From contig NC_133896.1 of the NCBI RefSeq assembly GCF_964199755.1, positions 66,257,142 to 66,321,141 of the forward strand: a stretch of 64,000 bases of DNA, read 5' to 3'. Within the stretch, counting starts at the first letter, position 1; each line of letters begins with the position of its first letter. This stretch comes from Larus michahellis (lineage: Eukaryota; Chordata; Aves; Charadriiformes; Laridae). The position numbers were made by a program, and so were the translations under genes. Positions 46,393 to 61,300 of this stretch are shown here, in pieces. The notes beneath the pieces are model-generated. The model had not been told where the DNA came from, searched no databases, and saw only the letters and a program-made list of their open reading frames with translations.

Positions 46393-49300
46393 GTAACTTG
46401 TTTTTATTTGGTATGGCGTATATTTAAACTGCTAATTGTAAAACTCAGTGCTTGTTTTATAATAGCTGGAATAGCTGTGTCTATATAGGGAGTAATAATT
46501 GATTTATTTTTTTAAATAACCTGTGAAAGGACCTAAATGTGGATATGCTAGTGGCTTTTTATTATCATTTATAACCCTTGTATAGTAAAGAATGGTGTTC
46601 TTTATTCTTATGGTTCTGAGATGGGCTTCTTGTGTTTGACATTGTGAGTGTAACGTTGTTTCAGGGAATCAGGAATGCAGCTAACTGTAAACTTGTTCTC
46701 AGCTGCTGGCTTTGCAGTGCATGTTCAATAGCTAGTAAAAGTAACTGAATGTTGATCAAAACCGGGGATGCTTCTCTAATAGACTGAATCAGGTCAGAAC
46801 TAACTTGGAACTGATTTGGAGATGGATTGTGGTCTTGCAGAAATCCTCATATTTCTTCTATTGATTATATGCATCTAATATTAGGATGTAGAAATGTATG
46901 TAAAATTTGAAATTAGGAACAGTGTTTCCTCTGACTCACGGAAACATTAAATGGTATTAAATATGTATTGCATTTCACATAAATCTTTGACTTCTATATT
47001 TTAAATATAGACAAATGTTATTCACTAGAAAGCTTTTAAACAGAAAGCCTCCAAAGTCTGCTCTCTTGCTTTGAACTGCGCTTTTCTGGGGTGGGGGGAG
47101 GCAGAATAGTCTTAAGAATAAGAAGTGAGATAATGATACACTTAAAAGATTGTGGCTATAGCTGGTCAGACTTTTGCATTCTAAGACTTTTCAGTTGATT
47201 GGCAGGTGACTGAAGACTATGTGCATGACTTTTAATTGCAAAAAATGCTATTTTCTGTAAGATAAAATAAATAATTGTGCTGTTGCTTTTGGTACTGTGT
47301 CAGGATTACAAGTAAAGCAAATGTATGAATATGCTGTGCTTTCTGTGTTATATCCTAGTGTGAGAAAAGGGAATAGATCAGACTTCTGGCCATGTGGCTA
47401 GGGGACTTGATCCACCTGCAGGAGATGCAGTATTACTGCTGTCTCATGTCATGCATCATGCTGTTATTTTGAATAATGTCAGATAAGCATGGTTTCCTTG
47501 TGTGATTAACCAGTTTTGTGTTGGATTCTAATTCTGTCCAAGGAAGCTTGTTGTGAATTTTTCAGGTATCTTTCACTTGCTGGCAAGGCCATATTATTCA
47601 TATGAAAAATCAAAGTGTGACTTACTAGAATGAGAAGAAAGTTTTCTTAGGCTCCTGTAGGTGCTGTATCAGTAAACCCTTTGTGGGTAGATAGACAAAT
47701 GAAATAGTATTCAACTTCCATGGCAGTAAACTCCCCTTTCTTTTCCCTGTGTGTATAAAGAAGCTTGTAATATCTAATAGTTTAGTTTTGTATAGTTTAC
47801 ATCAGCTTTTAAAGACTGCTTCAGTATATTAGAAACAAATCTTATTTCTTCCCTAAAGATATTAGTCCAATTTCTTAGAAAATAGTGCTATAAAATCCTG
47901 ATGACATAACTGAAGCCAGATTTTGAAAGACGTGCTCTCAAAAATTAAGTAGGATTATTCAAGGATAACTAAATTCCAGTATTGTCTTGGAAAAGCTAAA
48001 AAAGCCTAATTCTAAATAAGGATGCTGGATGTGGTTGGAGCTCCTTAAAGATCTAGGGTCAATGCATTGGTTTCTCTTAAATGAAACAAAGATAGCAAGT
48101 AAGACATGAAAGATCAAAGGTAGGAAAGGGAAGTAGGCAGTCCTGGAGGTTGCCAAATTAAAGGTGTAGCAAAACTTTCTACATTCCTTTCTCCTGAAAT
48201 CAGAGGAAGTAGTAAAATTCCGATTCTGTTGCAGTATGCAGATGGCTTAAAACATAGAAAGAGTATGTAATTTCACTCATACCCCATAACCCACATTAGA
48301 CAGAAATCAATATAAACATTTTACTTTGGATTTTCCTACAGCTGAAACTAGAAGACTACAAAGATCGCCTGAAGAAGGGAGAAGCCCTCAATCAAGACCA
48401 GTTGGTAAGTTTGCTTTATGCAGGAGTAGGTGGCCTCAAAACCTTCAAATGTGTCAGAAGGGATAGGTTGCTAAAGGAGGTTACTTTTTACAGAAGTAAT
48501 GCCTGCAGGCTTGCAGTGGTATTTCTCACAAAACCAAATGGACAAATTATAGGTACTTAAGCTGAACGGTGAGACTGCAAGCTTTAAGTCTCTTACTTTA
48601 ACCTTCATGTTGTGTACTGAAGTAATAGAAGGTCTGTGTTTATCTTTGCTCTGAAGACTTTCAGCTTCAGTGCTCCTGTACTTTTATTTCTTGATGAGGT
48701 GTCCATATGCAGCTTATCTATATGGCATTGCAGTGTTAGAACCCAAACCTCGAGATTTCTGGGGTAGTTAATTAACACTCATGACTTCTTCACTAACAGG
48801 TGTTACTTGAAATTGCCTGTTGGCTGCACAGTGCTGCTGTTTACAAGTAGCTGTTAAAGTATAATTGACAAATGGTCTGTGTTGGTACAAAAGATGCTGG
48901 CTTAACTTGCATGAGTTCTAAAGGCTTCCCTAATACAAGAATCTAGCCAAGAGTTAACTGACTTAGTTGTGAATGCTCCCTTGTCCTTCTAGTGCTGCCA
49001 TTAGATGGCTGGGAGTTGCCAGCACTCTCAAATGATGTTAGAAAAAATGTCTGTTTTGTACCTAAGGTACTAGAGTTTGGAATGCCAGGGAGCAAGATCA
49101 TTAATAAACAAATGAGATCTGCTTCATGGATCTAGCTTAACTTGCCTGATGTTAAAACAGTGGTTCTGGCTTTTCTTCCACCTTGGACTAGAATGGATTC
49201 TAGAACTGAAACCAAGTTTCTATAACATGAAAGCTGTTCCTTCTTGAGTATGTCTGAGTAGCAGTATCACATAATCCAAAGGGTTTACTGCCCTAGTCAT

Positions 49301-52300
49301 CCAGGAGTCCCATTTTTAGAATGTTCTTCACACATGCTAAAGAACAATTGTGTGATAAAGGGCATCAACACTTCAGTGGTAGTGCTGATCCTGCTAATGA
49401 ACTAGTTGGAGAAATCCTTTATTGACTGTTAGCTTTATCACAGTGCAGCTGTATGAGAACACAAATACTATTTCCTTACTCTGAATAATTTGTAAATGAG
49501 AACTAGACATAAATGGGATTACCCTAGTTTTAAGTAGCAAGTTTACCTATTGGAATGAATGATCGTTTAGCACTTAACCACAAAATCTGTAGTCTCTTGC
49601 CATCTCAAGTGCAGAAGTAAATTAATTAAATCTGATGATTTGAAGTAGGATGATGACCTATTAATTCCTCTAAACTCAATCTGGAATCAGGTGGGCAACA
49701 GCCTTTTGTGTTCAGATCATAGGTGTTAAATACAATCTGTTTTCTTCTGTCACTAACAGTGAGGCTATTGAACAGTATTGTGTGTGAGCTTGATTAGTCT
49801 TGAACATGTTTTAAAGCTACTTCAAATTTGACTGTTTCTTTGGTATACACTCTGGAGTGTGAAAAGCTGTTATGTGAAAGTGAAATAAGATGTGGGGAAC
49901 TAAAGAGGTGAATGATTCTGTAGATGTTTTTCTTGCAAATGCATCCAGCAGCACTAACTTTGGAAAATGCCAATTAACTTGGTTACTGGCTTTCACTATT
50001 CCCACCTGAGCTTAACTTTTTAAGTATCAGTATTTTTATCTCAGCTTCTGGGATAGCTCTAAAATGGGGAATTGGATTCAGTCTTGCTAGTGAACTGACA
50101 AGTGGTAGTCAAACTGTTCAGATACTATTATAGAAGCATGTATGAACTCAGTATTTAATTTAGTTAAGATCTACACTTCAGTGGTTAAGATACAGAAATA
50201 CTGCATTTGTACCTTTCAGATGTGAATTCAGATATATGTACAAACACTGGGACCTGGTGACTGCAGCTAGAGCTGAGCTTAATAATTGGGACGCATGCCT
50301 AAAGAAACCTAACTGCCTATAATACAGTGGAGCTCTAATGTGACTTGATGTCCTCTATATTTTTCATTGTTTCTCACACAGAGGAAGAAGCGCGCATCTG
50401 GTGATGAACTTATTTTGCAAGCAATTTGGATTAAACTGTAATTACTTATGGTATATGCCTGCCAGAGCCACTGTGTGTGCTAGCCTTACTTTAGGAAACA
50501 TTTGTTTCAAAAATGCGGGGCTTCCAGCAAGTTAAATGTGATCTCTGGCAATATTGTGCTGTTTTGCAAGCTGAGCAGACTTCCCTCAGTACTGTTCCTC
50601 CAACATGCTGTTAATGAATGTTAATAGCAGGTGTGACAAAAGAAAGCTATTGCTTTCCTGCAGGCTGAGTTATAGCTTGTCATCAGAGCAGTGGTAACCA
50701 TTCCTGATGTTTTCAGGAAGGGAGTTTTATTCTTGGATTTGCATGGTTAAAAGCACAATTACTGCAATCTGTCTAGTAAGATGTTGGTGTTAAACTGTGA
50801 GTCTTCCTCAAGTGTTAAATGTGTAGGCATTAACGCCTTAGGAATCAATAAGTGCTAAGTGAACTTGCTAATTAGTTCTTAAAAGTTGCTTGACAAATTT
50901 TGTAAGGACAACTTAAACTACCAGATGAGTGCTTTACAGTAACTCATGCATGTTGTTGTGCTGAGTAGCATTTAGGCCTAGTAATGTCTAGTATACTACA
51001 AATAAGTGAATACAAGTAACTGAACATCAAACCGATAGAACAAATGAACGTGTAACTTGCTTTCCAGTTGCTTAGGAACACATATGGAATTTGCACATGT
51101 TCCAAATCTTATTGGGACAGTAGATTAAGCTTTTGTCACTGCACTGATGAAACACTTATCAACACTAACACTACTTTGAAAGAGCTTTATATTAGGCTGA
51201 CAGGTCCACTCTAGGAAAACTTCTGATATCATCATGTCATGAGCATAAACTAAACTGAGTGTAGAGCACATGTGAACAACTTAAATTAAACTTAACTTGT
51301 TACTTCCCAAACATGCCTTATGGTATGAGGATACGGACAGCATCTCTGAACTGCAGCATTTTGCAATCTTTATAGCTGTCAAGGAGACTTATAAAAATGA
51401 ACTGACTCCTCAGTGGGGGAAAAACTCATGAAAAAAAATAGGGTCTATCAAAATGCAATTAATCTACTGTAAGTAGTCTTTTTTTGAAGACTGGCTGCTA
51501 AGACATTGGTTAAAGTCATAAGTGAAGACAGGAACACCGCTTTAGTTGTGGAAACTAGATTTGAAAGACTTTTTTCCTGAAAGTATGACTTGCCTTCTAT
51601 CTTGTTTTCTTTCTAAAGTTTGTGCAAATTGTCTATAAAGGCATACAGATAAGCATCAAGGTAAAAGATCTGTGCTGAACTTGTCTGTCTCCTGTATTCC
51701 TTCTAGGCTTTCATATCAATATCTGATTTTAAGTAGCTGTTTACCTCATTGCTAAGACTTATGGGAACAAAAGGGAAAATGAAATAACTGGTATCCAGGC
51801 TTTCCTGTTTCAACACTAGTATACCAAGTATTGCACAAGATGTTGCCTGGAAAGTCTAATACAGACAAACTTGTAGGGTATCTGTGCAGTGGTGTGGCTG
51901 GCTTTGTACTGCATCTCAGACAGTCACAGCTCAGTGATAGTCACAACTAAATTTAAAATACTGGTTACATAGTATCTTTAAAGAAGTTAGTTTCAGGGCA
52001 GTACATGCTAAATGAATAGTTGTCAATGAGAATTTAAGTACAAGGGGATTGAGGTGCAACCAGTAGCCTTAAGCATGAAAAGTACATTTTTATCTATTCC
52101 TTTGTAGGAGGCAGTAGAGAAATATGATGAAGTAGTACACAATTTGGAATTTGCCAAGGAGCTTCAGAAGACTTTTTCAGGACTTAGCCAAGATGTAAGT
52201 ATAAAATGCTCTTTCCTATATTGTAGGGGTGGGGGTAGCTGCAAAGTTTGTGCTACATTTATATGCCAATACACACAATACTAGGAAGTTTCTTTCTTGG

Positions 52301-55300
52301 AACATGGAAGAACAACGTGCCTAAACTGTCTGGAGTAGTGGGTAGAGCAAATGTTGACAACTTTGAGTACTACCGGCCTCCACAATATGGTTATTCACTG
52401 TGGACCCCTGTAAGAAATTGTGCTTAAGCAAATTGAATCACTGGAACTCAGCTGCATTTAAGATGACTCCAGTTTACTTAAGTTTGAAAGCATTAATGAT
52501 CTTACTGGTAGATTGTGCCTGAGGTGGGCTCATCCCTTCTATAGCTGTAGACTGGCAGTGGAGCATCCCTACTGGAAAGGACATGCGGGTCCTTGTGGGC
52601 AGCAGGGGTAAATTAAGTGTACCCCTGGAGCAGTGAAGGCTAGACTTAGACTGAGGACCAGTACATAAAGGAGAACTGAATATTTGGTACTTGTTAACCA
52701 GTTGTGTCTAGTTCTGGTCACTTGGTACACAAAGGCTATAGATAAATTTCAGTGAGTCTAGTGGTGGGCAGCTGTGGGCCGAGACATGTGCCTGCTGAGT
52801 AGAGCCTGGAAGAACTGGGCATGTTGAGCCTGGTGAAGTGAAGGCTTGGCAGGAGATGTAGTAAGATGTCGTCAAATACCAAAGAGATTACTGAAAGGAT
52901 GGAGCCAGTTTTTTTGCTGAGAGATGGGGTAGGAGAAGGAATGATCATAAATTGAAACAGTAGCTTCCAAACTAGATAGGAGGAAAATAGTCATTCTGAG
53001 GATAACTCAGCACCAGAGCAGACTGCCTAGAGAAGTAGTAGAATCTCTTCTTGGACCTTTTCAAAGATCTGACTGCACAAAACTCTAAAAAATCTCGTCT
53101 TGATTCAGTGTAGCCTTTGTTCTGGAGGCTTGGCTAGATGACATCCCAAGTTTCCTTTCAAACTGAATGTTTTGATGTTTCTAGTGAGGGAAAGTGCTGA
53201 GGTTAAATCGCTTTGGTTTCAGTGAGGACCACAGCTCTTAGTAAAATTTTACCGAAGCTTGTGGAGCTTGTCACTTGTTCTGTTGTAGTTGTCTCTAATT
53301 ATGGCAGTCTCTAAGTGTCTATGTGACAGATGTAGAGCTTTGTTTAGGTCTTTATTCAGGGTTTAAAACACTACATGCATTATTTTCATGTAAGCAAGTG
53401 TTTTATCTTTGGAGAAACTTGTCTCTTGGCTCGAGCAAACACTATCCTTATGAGAAGATCTGATCCAAGGTGATGCTTGGGATGCTAAACATAATTAGTC
53501 ACTGCTGTGGCATTATTTCTCTGCCTCTTCCAAAATGCTGAAGGACTGGTAAAATGGCTTGTCTCAGTGTTGACTGAGACCCAAACAATTTTGCTAGAGA
53601 GGATTTTCTTGTATATGTAGTAATTCCAGGTAGTGCAGTAAAACTCTCAAAGGACTATGTGAGCAGAGACTTAGGAGCCTTTTCAGCAGTGTTGCTCCTT
53701 TGAGTTCCCACAGTCATTGTATGAACATAAACTACTGTGCTGAATGTCAAAATGTGGCTTGCTTCATATTGCTTTCCTCTGTGTAGCTGTCCATTAAATA
53801 TCAGAAATGAAGGAATGTGACCCAGTGTATCTTTTGGTAGGTGTTTTTAGTAATCCAGCTTTAACTTCTACCAGTTCATGTTTGTTCTTGAACTTAGGCT
53901 ATATTTAAAGGCTAACCTAATCCACTTTGTTTTTTCCTTGGCTCTACTTCTACCGGTATGGATTATATGGCCAATACCCATTAGTAGAACACTAGGGGGC
54001 ATTCTGGCAACAACATCCTTATATCCTTTACAGTGCATTCTAGAAAACTAAATTTTCCTAGACCTTGCAAAGAAACATAAGGTACCCCATATTGAGGCAT
54101 TTTTAATTCGGTGGTTACTTGGATAGCTTCTGCTGCATAATTCTATTGGTACATTTTGAGAAATTTCTCCTCAAATGCATGGGGGTTCTTTATGTTCTGT
54201 GGCTTGTGTTGTTGCTTATTTAATGAGTGCTTTCGTCTTCTGCCAACAGAAATAAGAGTAACTATAGGATTCTGCTGTCTTCTGCCAACAGAAATAAGAG
54301 TAACTATAGGATTCTGCCGTATCATTTAAATTGGAGTATTCAAAAGTGAAGAGGCAGTTGTCTCACTAGGAAAAATTTGAGATACCTTCTGCATTATTAG
54401 CTTCATGTGATAAATGTTAGAGGTCAGTTAGGCTTGAGTTTGTGCAGTGGTGTTAATTCTATCAATTTCTTATATTCAGTTTTGAAAGCTACTGTTATAA
54501 AGTAACAGCAGGCATAATGAGGATCTAAATATCATAAAAGCATACCACAAATGAAGCTACTGGTATCCACTTTGATTAAAAGCTTGATGTGTAGAGAATT
54601 AGTGGATAAATAGGGAGCTCTTCCAGAGGAGGAGCTTGAAAGATCTTGGGTATTGGAAGAGAGAATTAGGAACTTGTGTTATCTAACAAAAATTAATAGT
54701 TATTTTGATCAATGTATGGTGATCAATACTGAGCTTGGTGTGTTTTATCCTAGAATCCTGTTACTAAACTAAACTGTTGAATTCATGTATTGAAATAGCT
54801 GCTGAAAGCACAGAAGAAGGCGCAGCGAAGAGAGAGTCTGTTGAAGCTTGAAGCGGAGAAGAAAAAACTGCGTACAATACTTCAAGTCCAGTATGTGCTG
54901 CAGAACTTCACTCAAGAGCATGTTCAAAAAGATTTCAAAGGTGGTGTGAATGGTGCAATATACTTGCCTTCTAAAGAACTAGACTACCTCATAAGATTTG
55001 CAAAACTGACATGTCCTGAAAGAAATGAGAACTTGAGGTAAGCTCAAGATTTTCATCTAATTGGTATGCTTCATTCATTACAGTAAGTGTCCTCTGACAC
55101 TGCCATGTCTTGAAATATGTTTTGGGACATTAATTAAAATTCTGTTCAGTAAACTTGTGTTAGTCTGAGACTAGGAATGTGGCAGATTTACCTCACTCTG
55201 AGCATCAAAGGAAAGCTGCAGTAATTACAGCCTCAGTTGCGAGTTACACACAAGCCCTGCTGTCTTATGTCTCCCTGTGGGGTTGAGGGGAGATAGTCCA

Positions 55301-58300
55301 ATACCATTATATCAGAGAGGCTGGTGGTATGTTGCTTCCCTGGGGTCTCACTGTTCATGAAATGGAAAAAGTGTGGTAAACACAGGAGAACTGTGTATCT
55401 GGGAAAGATATGCTTCTTCATTCCAAAGGAATGTAAGGTAGTACTCCTGAGGCTCTCCTGCTGTTAGCTTCAAAGTAGCTTTAAAAATTTGACTGAAGTT
55501 TTCGATACCTCTGCACTAAATGTTATACATTTTAAGGTAACAGGTTGTCAACAGATGTATGTCAGTACTAATGTGGCATCATGTTTGTACTTTGATGCTT
55601 ATGTTTAGTATGACAGCCTGTCTGTTTTTAAGATAGTGTAGTAAGAATTGTATTTAAATATTCAAAAAAGCAGTTATGTGGTAAGTTGAAACACCATGGA
55701 TAAGAGTAATTATTTCCATGTTCAAATATGACTAAGTTCCTAAAACTTGTAATCACTTGTCATATGTTAAACATGCCTAATCTTTGTTCTGAAGTTAACA
55801 TCTAAAGAACAGCTACTTATAAAAAGCCACACGGAGTCTCTCATCCCAGTGAAATAACTTTTTCTAGCTTATAATTCTCATTGTATTACACTTCCACAAG
55901 AAGCATAATCCTTTCCTTTGGGACACTAAATTTCATCATGGTGCACCTTAAAAATAAATCCATTGTCTGGAAGGGGTGGGGTGGATAATGGGTCTATGTC
56001 AAAGTTTCTCAATGACTAGTGGAGTGGCAGGAGGTGTTGATGGTTGCCCCTGCACATGTGCATTCAATAAACAAGGTGATCAGCTGATTAAATCGCAATT
56101 GTTTCCCTGTCTGGGAATCCTGTCTTGGAATGAAGTCCAGCCATATGGTCTTGTGGGATAATGGTAGGCTCTCTAATCTGTCTTAATTACCAACAAAAGA
56201 ATTTACATTTGCTTGATTAAATCATCTGCAAACAGATATAGATGAATCACTTTCAGTAGTGGATAATGGATTTAGGATTCACTCTATGTATGCAGTCTTA
56301 ATGTGGAAGGTTAAACATTAGTCAGTGTCTTAATGAGGGATACTGGGATACTACAAGACTTGATCTTGGCTATGATTCTACCTGGTGAAACTGTCACTTG
56401 TTTTAGTGTTGAAGACCAGATGGAACAATCATCTCTTTACTTCTGGGACCTTCTAGAAGGAAGTGAGAAACCTGTGGTTGGAACAACATGTGAGTGTCTC
56501 ATCCAGAGAAATAACTTATAGATCTGAAATTTGTGTGCCGCTTAAACATCTTACAACAAATTAATATATGTGGACGATACTAAATTAAGCACTCTGAAGT
56601 GCTGTAACTCAGTTATCCAAAGATGAACTGCTGTTTGTTCAAAGTTCTGTTTAAGTACAGATAAAGAATGATGCAGTAAGCCTTTACCTGGTAAAAGAAA
56701 GCATGTTCTTCTACTGACATACTACACCTTTTGGGGGAATAATGATTGTAGTAATTCAAAAGCTGATGCATGAATACCTTACAGAACTAGCGGTGGGAAG
56801 CTTTTTGGGTAGTTATGTGCAAATGGTTAAGACTGGAACAGTGTTCCCAGGCATGAAATGCTTAGTTGAGTATACTGATACATATTACAAAGCTTCAGTG
56901 GCCCCAGGCTGAAGGTCCCCCAGACTGAAGATTTTGCCTTGTAGGAATTCCAGGCTCATACCCATTGTCCGACTGCAATGCAGGATACCACACTGAAGAA
57001 TGATAGTCATAATGGAACTTGCTGTGATCTCTAATCATGCACAGTGCAGTCTTGCTTTGACCTGTTGCAAATGTCCTCCTTTTTCAAGCACAACAAAATT
57101 TGTGGGACTCTACATATTTTTTTCCATCTGTGGCTTTTAGTTTCAGAAACCCTGTTTGTGAGCTAACATGTATTCTGTGTTCCTGTTTAGAACTTGCTTG
57201 TGAGGAAACTGTCCTTCCTTGGGTTGTAGTGTCTTTCCTATTGCAAACAGACCTTGCTTGTCCCATTTGTTCCAGTCTTGTAATGGCTGTGTGGCAACAA
57301 TCTTTCATTTGTCATTGACAACAATGTTGTTGAAACTGTTATATGAGAGCACTAATGTACCCTATCTAATTTCCACATACAGATAGTTGAACTGACAACT
57401 AAGTCATATAAATCCATGTAGTCCTAGACAAAGTGTATATTGGCCTTGTAGAGTTACAAGCTGGTAACTTTATCCTTTGTATCTGTTGACATGAACTGAT
57501 AGTTGCCTGGTTATCTTGGACTCCAAATTTCTGTAGCTTTTTGGCTATCATCTAAACTTTTGTGACTATTTTGTTAGTATTTCAATCCCTTTAGTGTCAG
57601 TCTTCCATTCTTTTGTGTGCAAGCTAAATGTCAGATAAAGCTATTATGACCTATTAGCATTCATTGCCTTGGAAGGCAATTTTTATATCTGTATTAAATT
57701 CTAGCTGCTATTCTTGTTTATATGGTTGTCACTGGTAGGAATGATCTTTCACTGAATATTCTTCCTGTTCTCAAGGCTGCCTCGTCTCTAGCTCCTCTGA
57801 AACAATTTCTAGTATCACTGCTACTTCTAAGGTCTTACTCTCCACTCCAAGCTGCTGTCTCTTTTTTCACATGAAGGAAACCGGACAATGCTCATTGGAA
57901 AGAGTACACAGTTACGGTTTTCTTCAACTATGTAAACTCTGACTTTTCTCCAAAACTTTAGAGGAAAGTTCAGTCTGGAACAGTCTCTTGCTTTCTTTCC
58001 CCCACTTGTTTTTGCTGTTAACTTTTCCTTCTGAGACTTACCGTCCTCTCACGGAGAAGAGGGTCTTGTAGGGCAGTTCTATAATGACTTTGTTTCGCTT
58101 TACCTAAGCTACAGTCTGCACAACATGTTTTTAGTATCAGTGCTGGCTAGTTTATAAGGGTAAACAAGTCCCTTTTGAAGCATGTGGGAGACCAGGTGGC
58201 TCAGTGTTTAGCTGCAGTCTTACCTTTGGATTGTGAAGATGTTTTCAGCTGTAATATATAAGGCAGTTTAACAAATACTTTCTTTTACTAAAGCATTTTA

Positions 58301-61300
58301 TTGCTGTAACTCAGTACAATGTGTGAACTTGGAGAAGCTGCAATTTATATAACAGGAGGAAGTAAGGAGTGTTGAACTGTAGTCTGAATACTCCTTAAAT
58401 TCAAATTTTCATGTCTTAACTTCATGGATATTTACTCTTCAGATAAACACATGAAGGACCTGTTATCCAAACTTCTAGACTCCGGCTACTTTGAAAGTAT
58501 TCCGACTCCTCGCACCACTGTGCCAGTAAAAGAATTGGAAGAAGAAGTAAATAGAAAACCTGAGAGAACAAGACAGATGTCAAAAGGAGAGTCTGTCAAA
58601 GAACCAGGTGGAATATTACAGGGTTCAATTTCTGTAGCATAATGTTGGGATAAACTTGAACTGAGCATTGACTTTGTGTAGTTTCATGCTAAATCTAATC
58701 CTGTGCTGTAGCTTACTTGCAATGTAGTAACTAAAATGGAACCTGCAAGGCTTTCAGCCCTGTTCTGGCTAATATTGTAGAAAAAATCTAATTCATAGCA
58801 ATAGGATGTTTTTGCCTTCTGAGCAAGCCTCCATGTTGAAGATGTAAGAATTGTCCAGTGTAGGGAGATGTTACATATTACAATAACCAAATTATGGATA
58901 AAACAAAATGTTTCATGCTTAACTTTAAATGTCTCCAAATGTAAAACCGAATCAGAAAATAAAAGCTTGTCTAAAAATAGCATGTTGAATGACAAGCTGA
59001 GCTTTCAGTATATCTGGTTTAGCAATTGGCACTCCTAATTAAATATGATGAAAGACTTGCTACTGTTTGGTCTGCCTTTCTGCATTTGATCAGTTGAAAC
59101 AAATGAACATCCTTTCTCTAGAATCCATTATGGAGCTTATGAAGTCTGAAATACAGCCACAGGAGGTAAGATACTCCACTGCTAATTGCTTTTCTTTAGT
59201 ATTGTGATTTATCAGAAACATAACTGCCCTTCTGCAGCCCTTTTTTTTTTTTAAACTTAGAAAGGGAGTCTGAACAGCAACTTAAATGTTGCTTTATGTC
59301 GGAAGCATTAAAGACTTGGTTGTGTTTCTATTTCTAACCCCAAATTTATGGCTTCTCTGGAGTATTTTGGGATAAATGGTGCAGGTTTACATGAAGCAGT
59401 ATAGTACTTTAATGCTCTGGCACTTTTCTGAATAAACCAAAGCATCAGCCTTTAGAGTGGAAATGCTGATCTTGTGTACTACAGGATAGAGAAAATACAC
59501 ATCTACTAAACTTGTCTCTAAAAGCTAAGCTTATTGCAGTAGAATTGATATCGGTGGGGTTGAGAATGATGTAGGTCTTGCTCTGATTTGTCAGAAAAGT
59601 AGGGATCCCAAGACAGACTTGTGTGCACAGGCGTGCGTAGACCTGTTTCAACAGCCCTTCAGACTCATGAGTTAAATACTCAAGCTTCAACTGACGGTAG
59701 CATAAAACCAACTAAACTTGGTTCAAAAGGTGACGAGGGGTGTCCTTCTGTAAGTGGAAATACTGTCTCTTAAATTGCTGAATCCCTATTTCCCAGGTAT
59801 CCCACTAGAGGGTGTAGTCTAGAACAAGTTCTTGTAACCTATTGGTAACACTTACCTGACTAAAGCTCTTCTGGTGATCTGTCAGGGAAAAAATAATCTC
59901 AGCCAGTGAGCCCTGTACATTCTTTGCTTCATATACATGCTTCCTGTTTATGACAAAGTAGTAACTCAGGAAAACTTCATTGAACTCTCAGTGACAGTAA
60001 TCACAGCCTGGACTTGGAGAAGTCCACTGGTACTAAATCTGAGAACCTGACTTAGTATTTGCACTCTAAGAATGACAGTTATACTTGGTTATTGGAGCTT
60101 CAAAGGGTCAAAGATTTAGGGTTAGACTGTGCTGCTACACTTAGCAGAATGTCTGCTAATATAGTACCACAGCATTTTAGATGCTTAGGAGGAGAGCTAC
60201 CTTTATAAAAATCACAACTGCACTTGACATTGTCACTGCCTAGGGAACATCAGTTAGCATTGAGGGTAAGGGTAATAGATAGATTTACCCAGCTGAAGTA
60301 TGCTTCACTGGTGCTGTTCAGGACTGTTTCATGCTTCTCTGTGGCATGCCAAGCAAAGCTAGTCTGTAGTGTTGTAGGATAAAGCCGTGGCTGTCCACAT
60401 ACTTACTATGGCTAGTGTTTAAACTGTCTAGGCTCTGTTTTTAGTCAGAAATTTTCAGTAGCTGGGTGACCTAACTTAACTGACCTGAACTGTAGTAGCA
60501 AAATGTTTTCTTGGGAGCCATTAAGTTTCTTTGGTCTATATAGTTTCTCAACAGGCGTTATTTGCCTGAAGCAGAATACTCTGTCAAGAAGAAGCCAGAA
60601 GAGCCCAAATCTTGGGAAGCTGAGTGTGCTAGAAAACAAGATCCTCCAAAGTCCTGGGAAATGCTTGTTAACATTGAAGAGCAGAAACAAGAGACCTTAA
60701 AGCCTTGGGAAGCTCGTGTTAGGCAGCAAGAACCAAAAAGACCAGATTCTCCAAAGCCTTGGGAAGCTCGTGTTAAAGAGGAGGAACAGAAGCATGAGTC
60801 TACAAAGGCCTGGGAGACCCGTGTTGAGGAGGAAGAACAGAAGAAGCAAGAGGCTCCAAAGGCCTGGGCAGCACGTGTCCGAGAGGAGCAGGAGGCCCCC
60901 AAACCTTGGGTAGCAAAGGTTAGGGAAGAGCAGGACCAGAAGAAACAGGAATCGCCTAAGCCATGGGTAGCGAAAGTTAGGGAAGAGCAGGAACAGAAAA
61001 AGCAGGAGTCCCCAAAACCTTGGGTAACCAAAGTTAAGGAAGAACCAGAACAAAAGCAGGAATCTCCAAAGCCTTGGGTAACCCAAACTAGGGAGCAACC
61101 AGAACAAAAGAAGCCAGAGCCTGTGAAAACATGGGAAATGCCTGTTAGGGAAGAGCCAGAGCAAAAGAAGCAGGAGCCTGTGAAGGCTTGGGCTGCACAT
61201 GTTAGGGAGGAGCCAGAACAAAAGAAGCAGGAGACTCGAGAGGCTTGGGGAAAAGCTGACAGGCAGCAGCAAGTGTCATCACAGCAGTTACAGAACCCTC

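Larger units (their letters stand above)
52195..54798 (+). other. CAPRIN2 intron 4
   Basis: It contains the old CR1 at about 52700-53183 and the 42-bp tandem duplication at 54235-54317. No exon was recognised. Confidence 0.6.
55038..60543 (+). other. CAPRIN2 introns 5 to 8
   Basis: Introns 55038-56406, 56490-58442, 58608-59121 and 59166-60543 are low-GC and hold no recognisable gene, RNA gene or clear mobile element. Confidence 0.6.
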
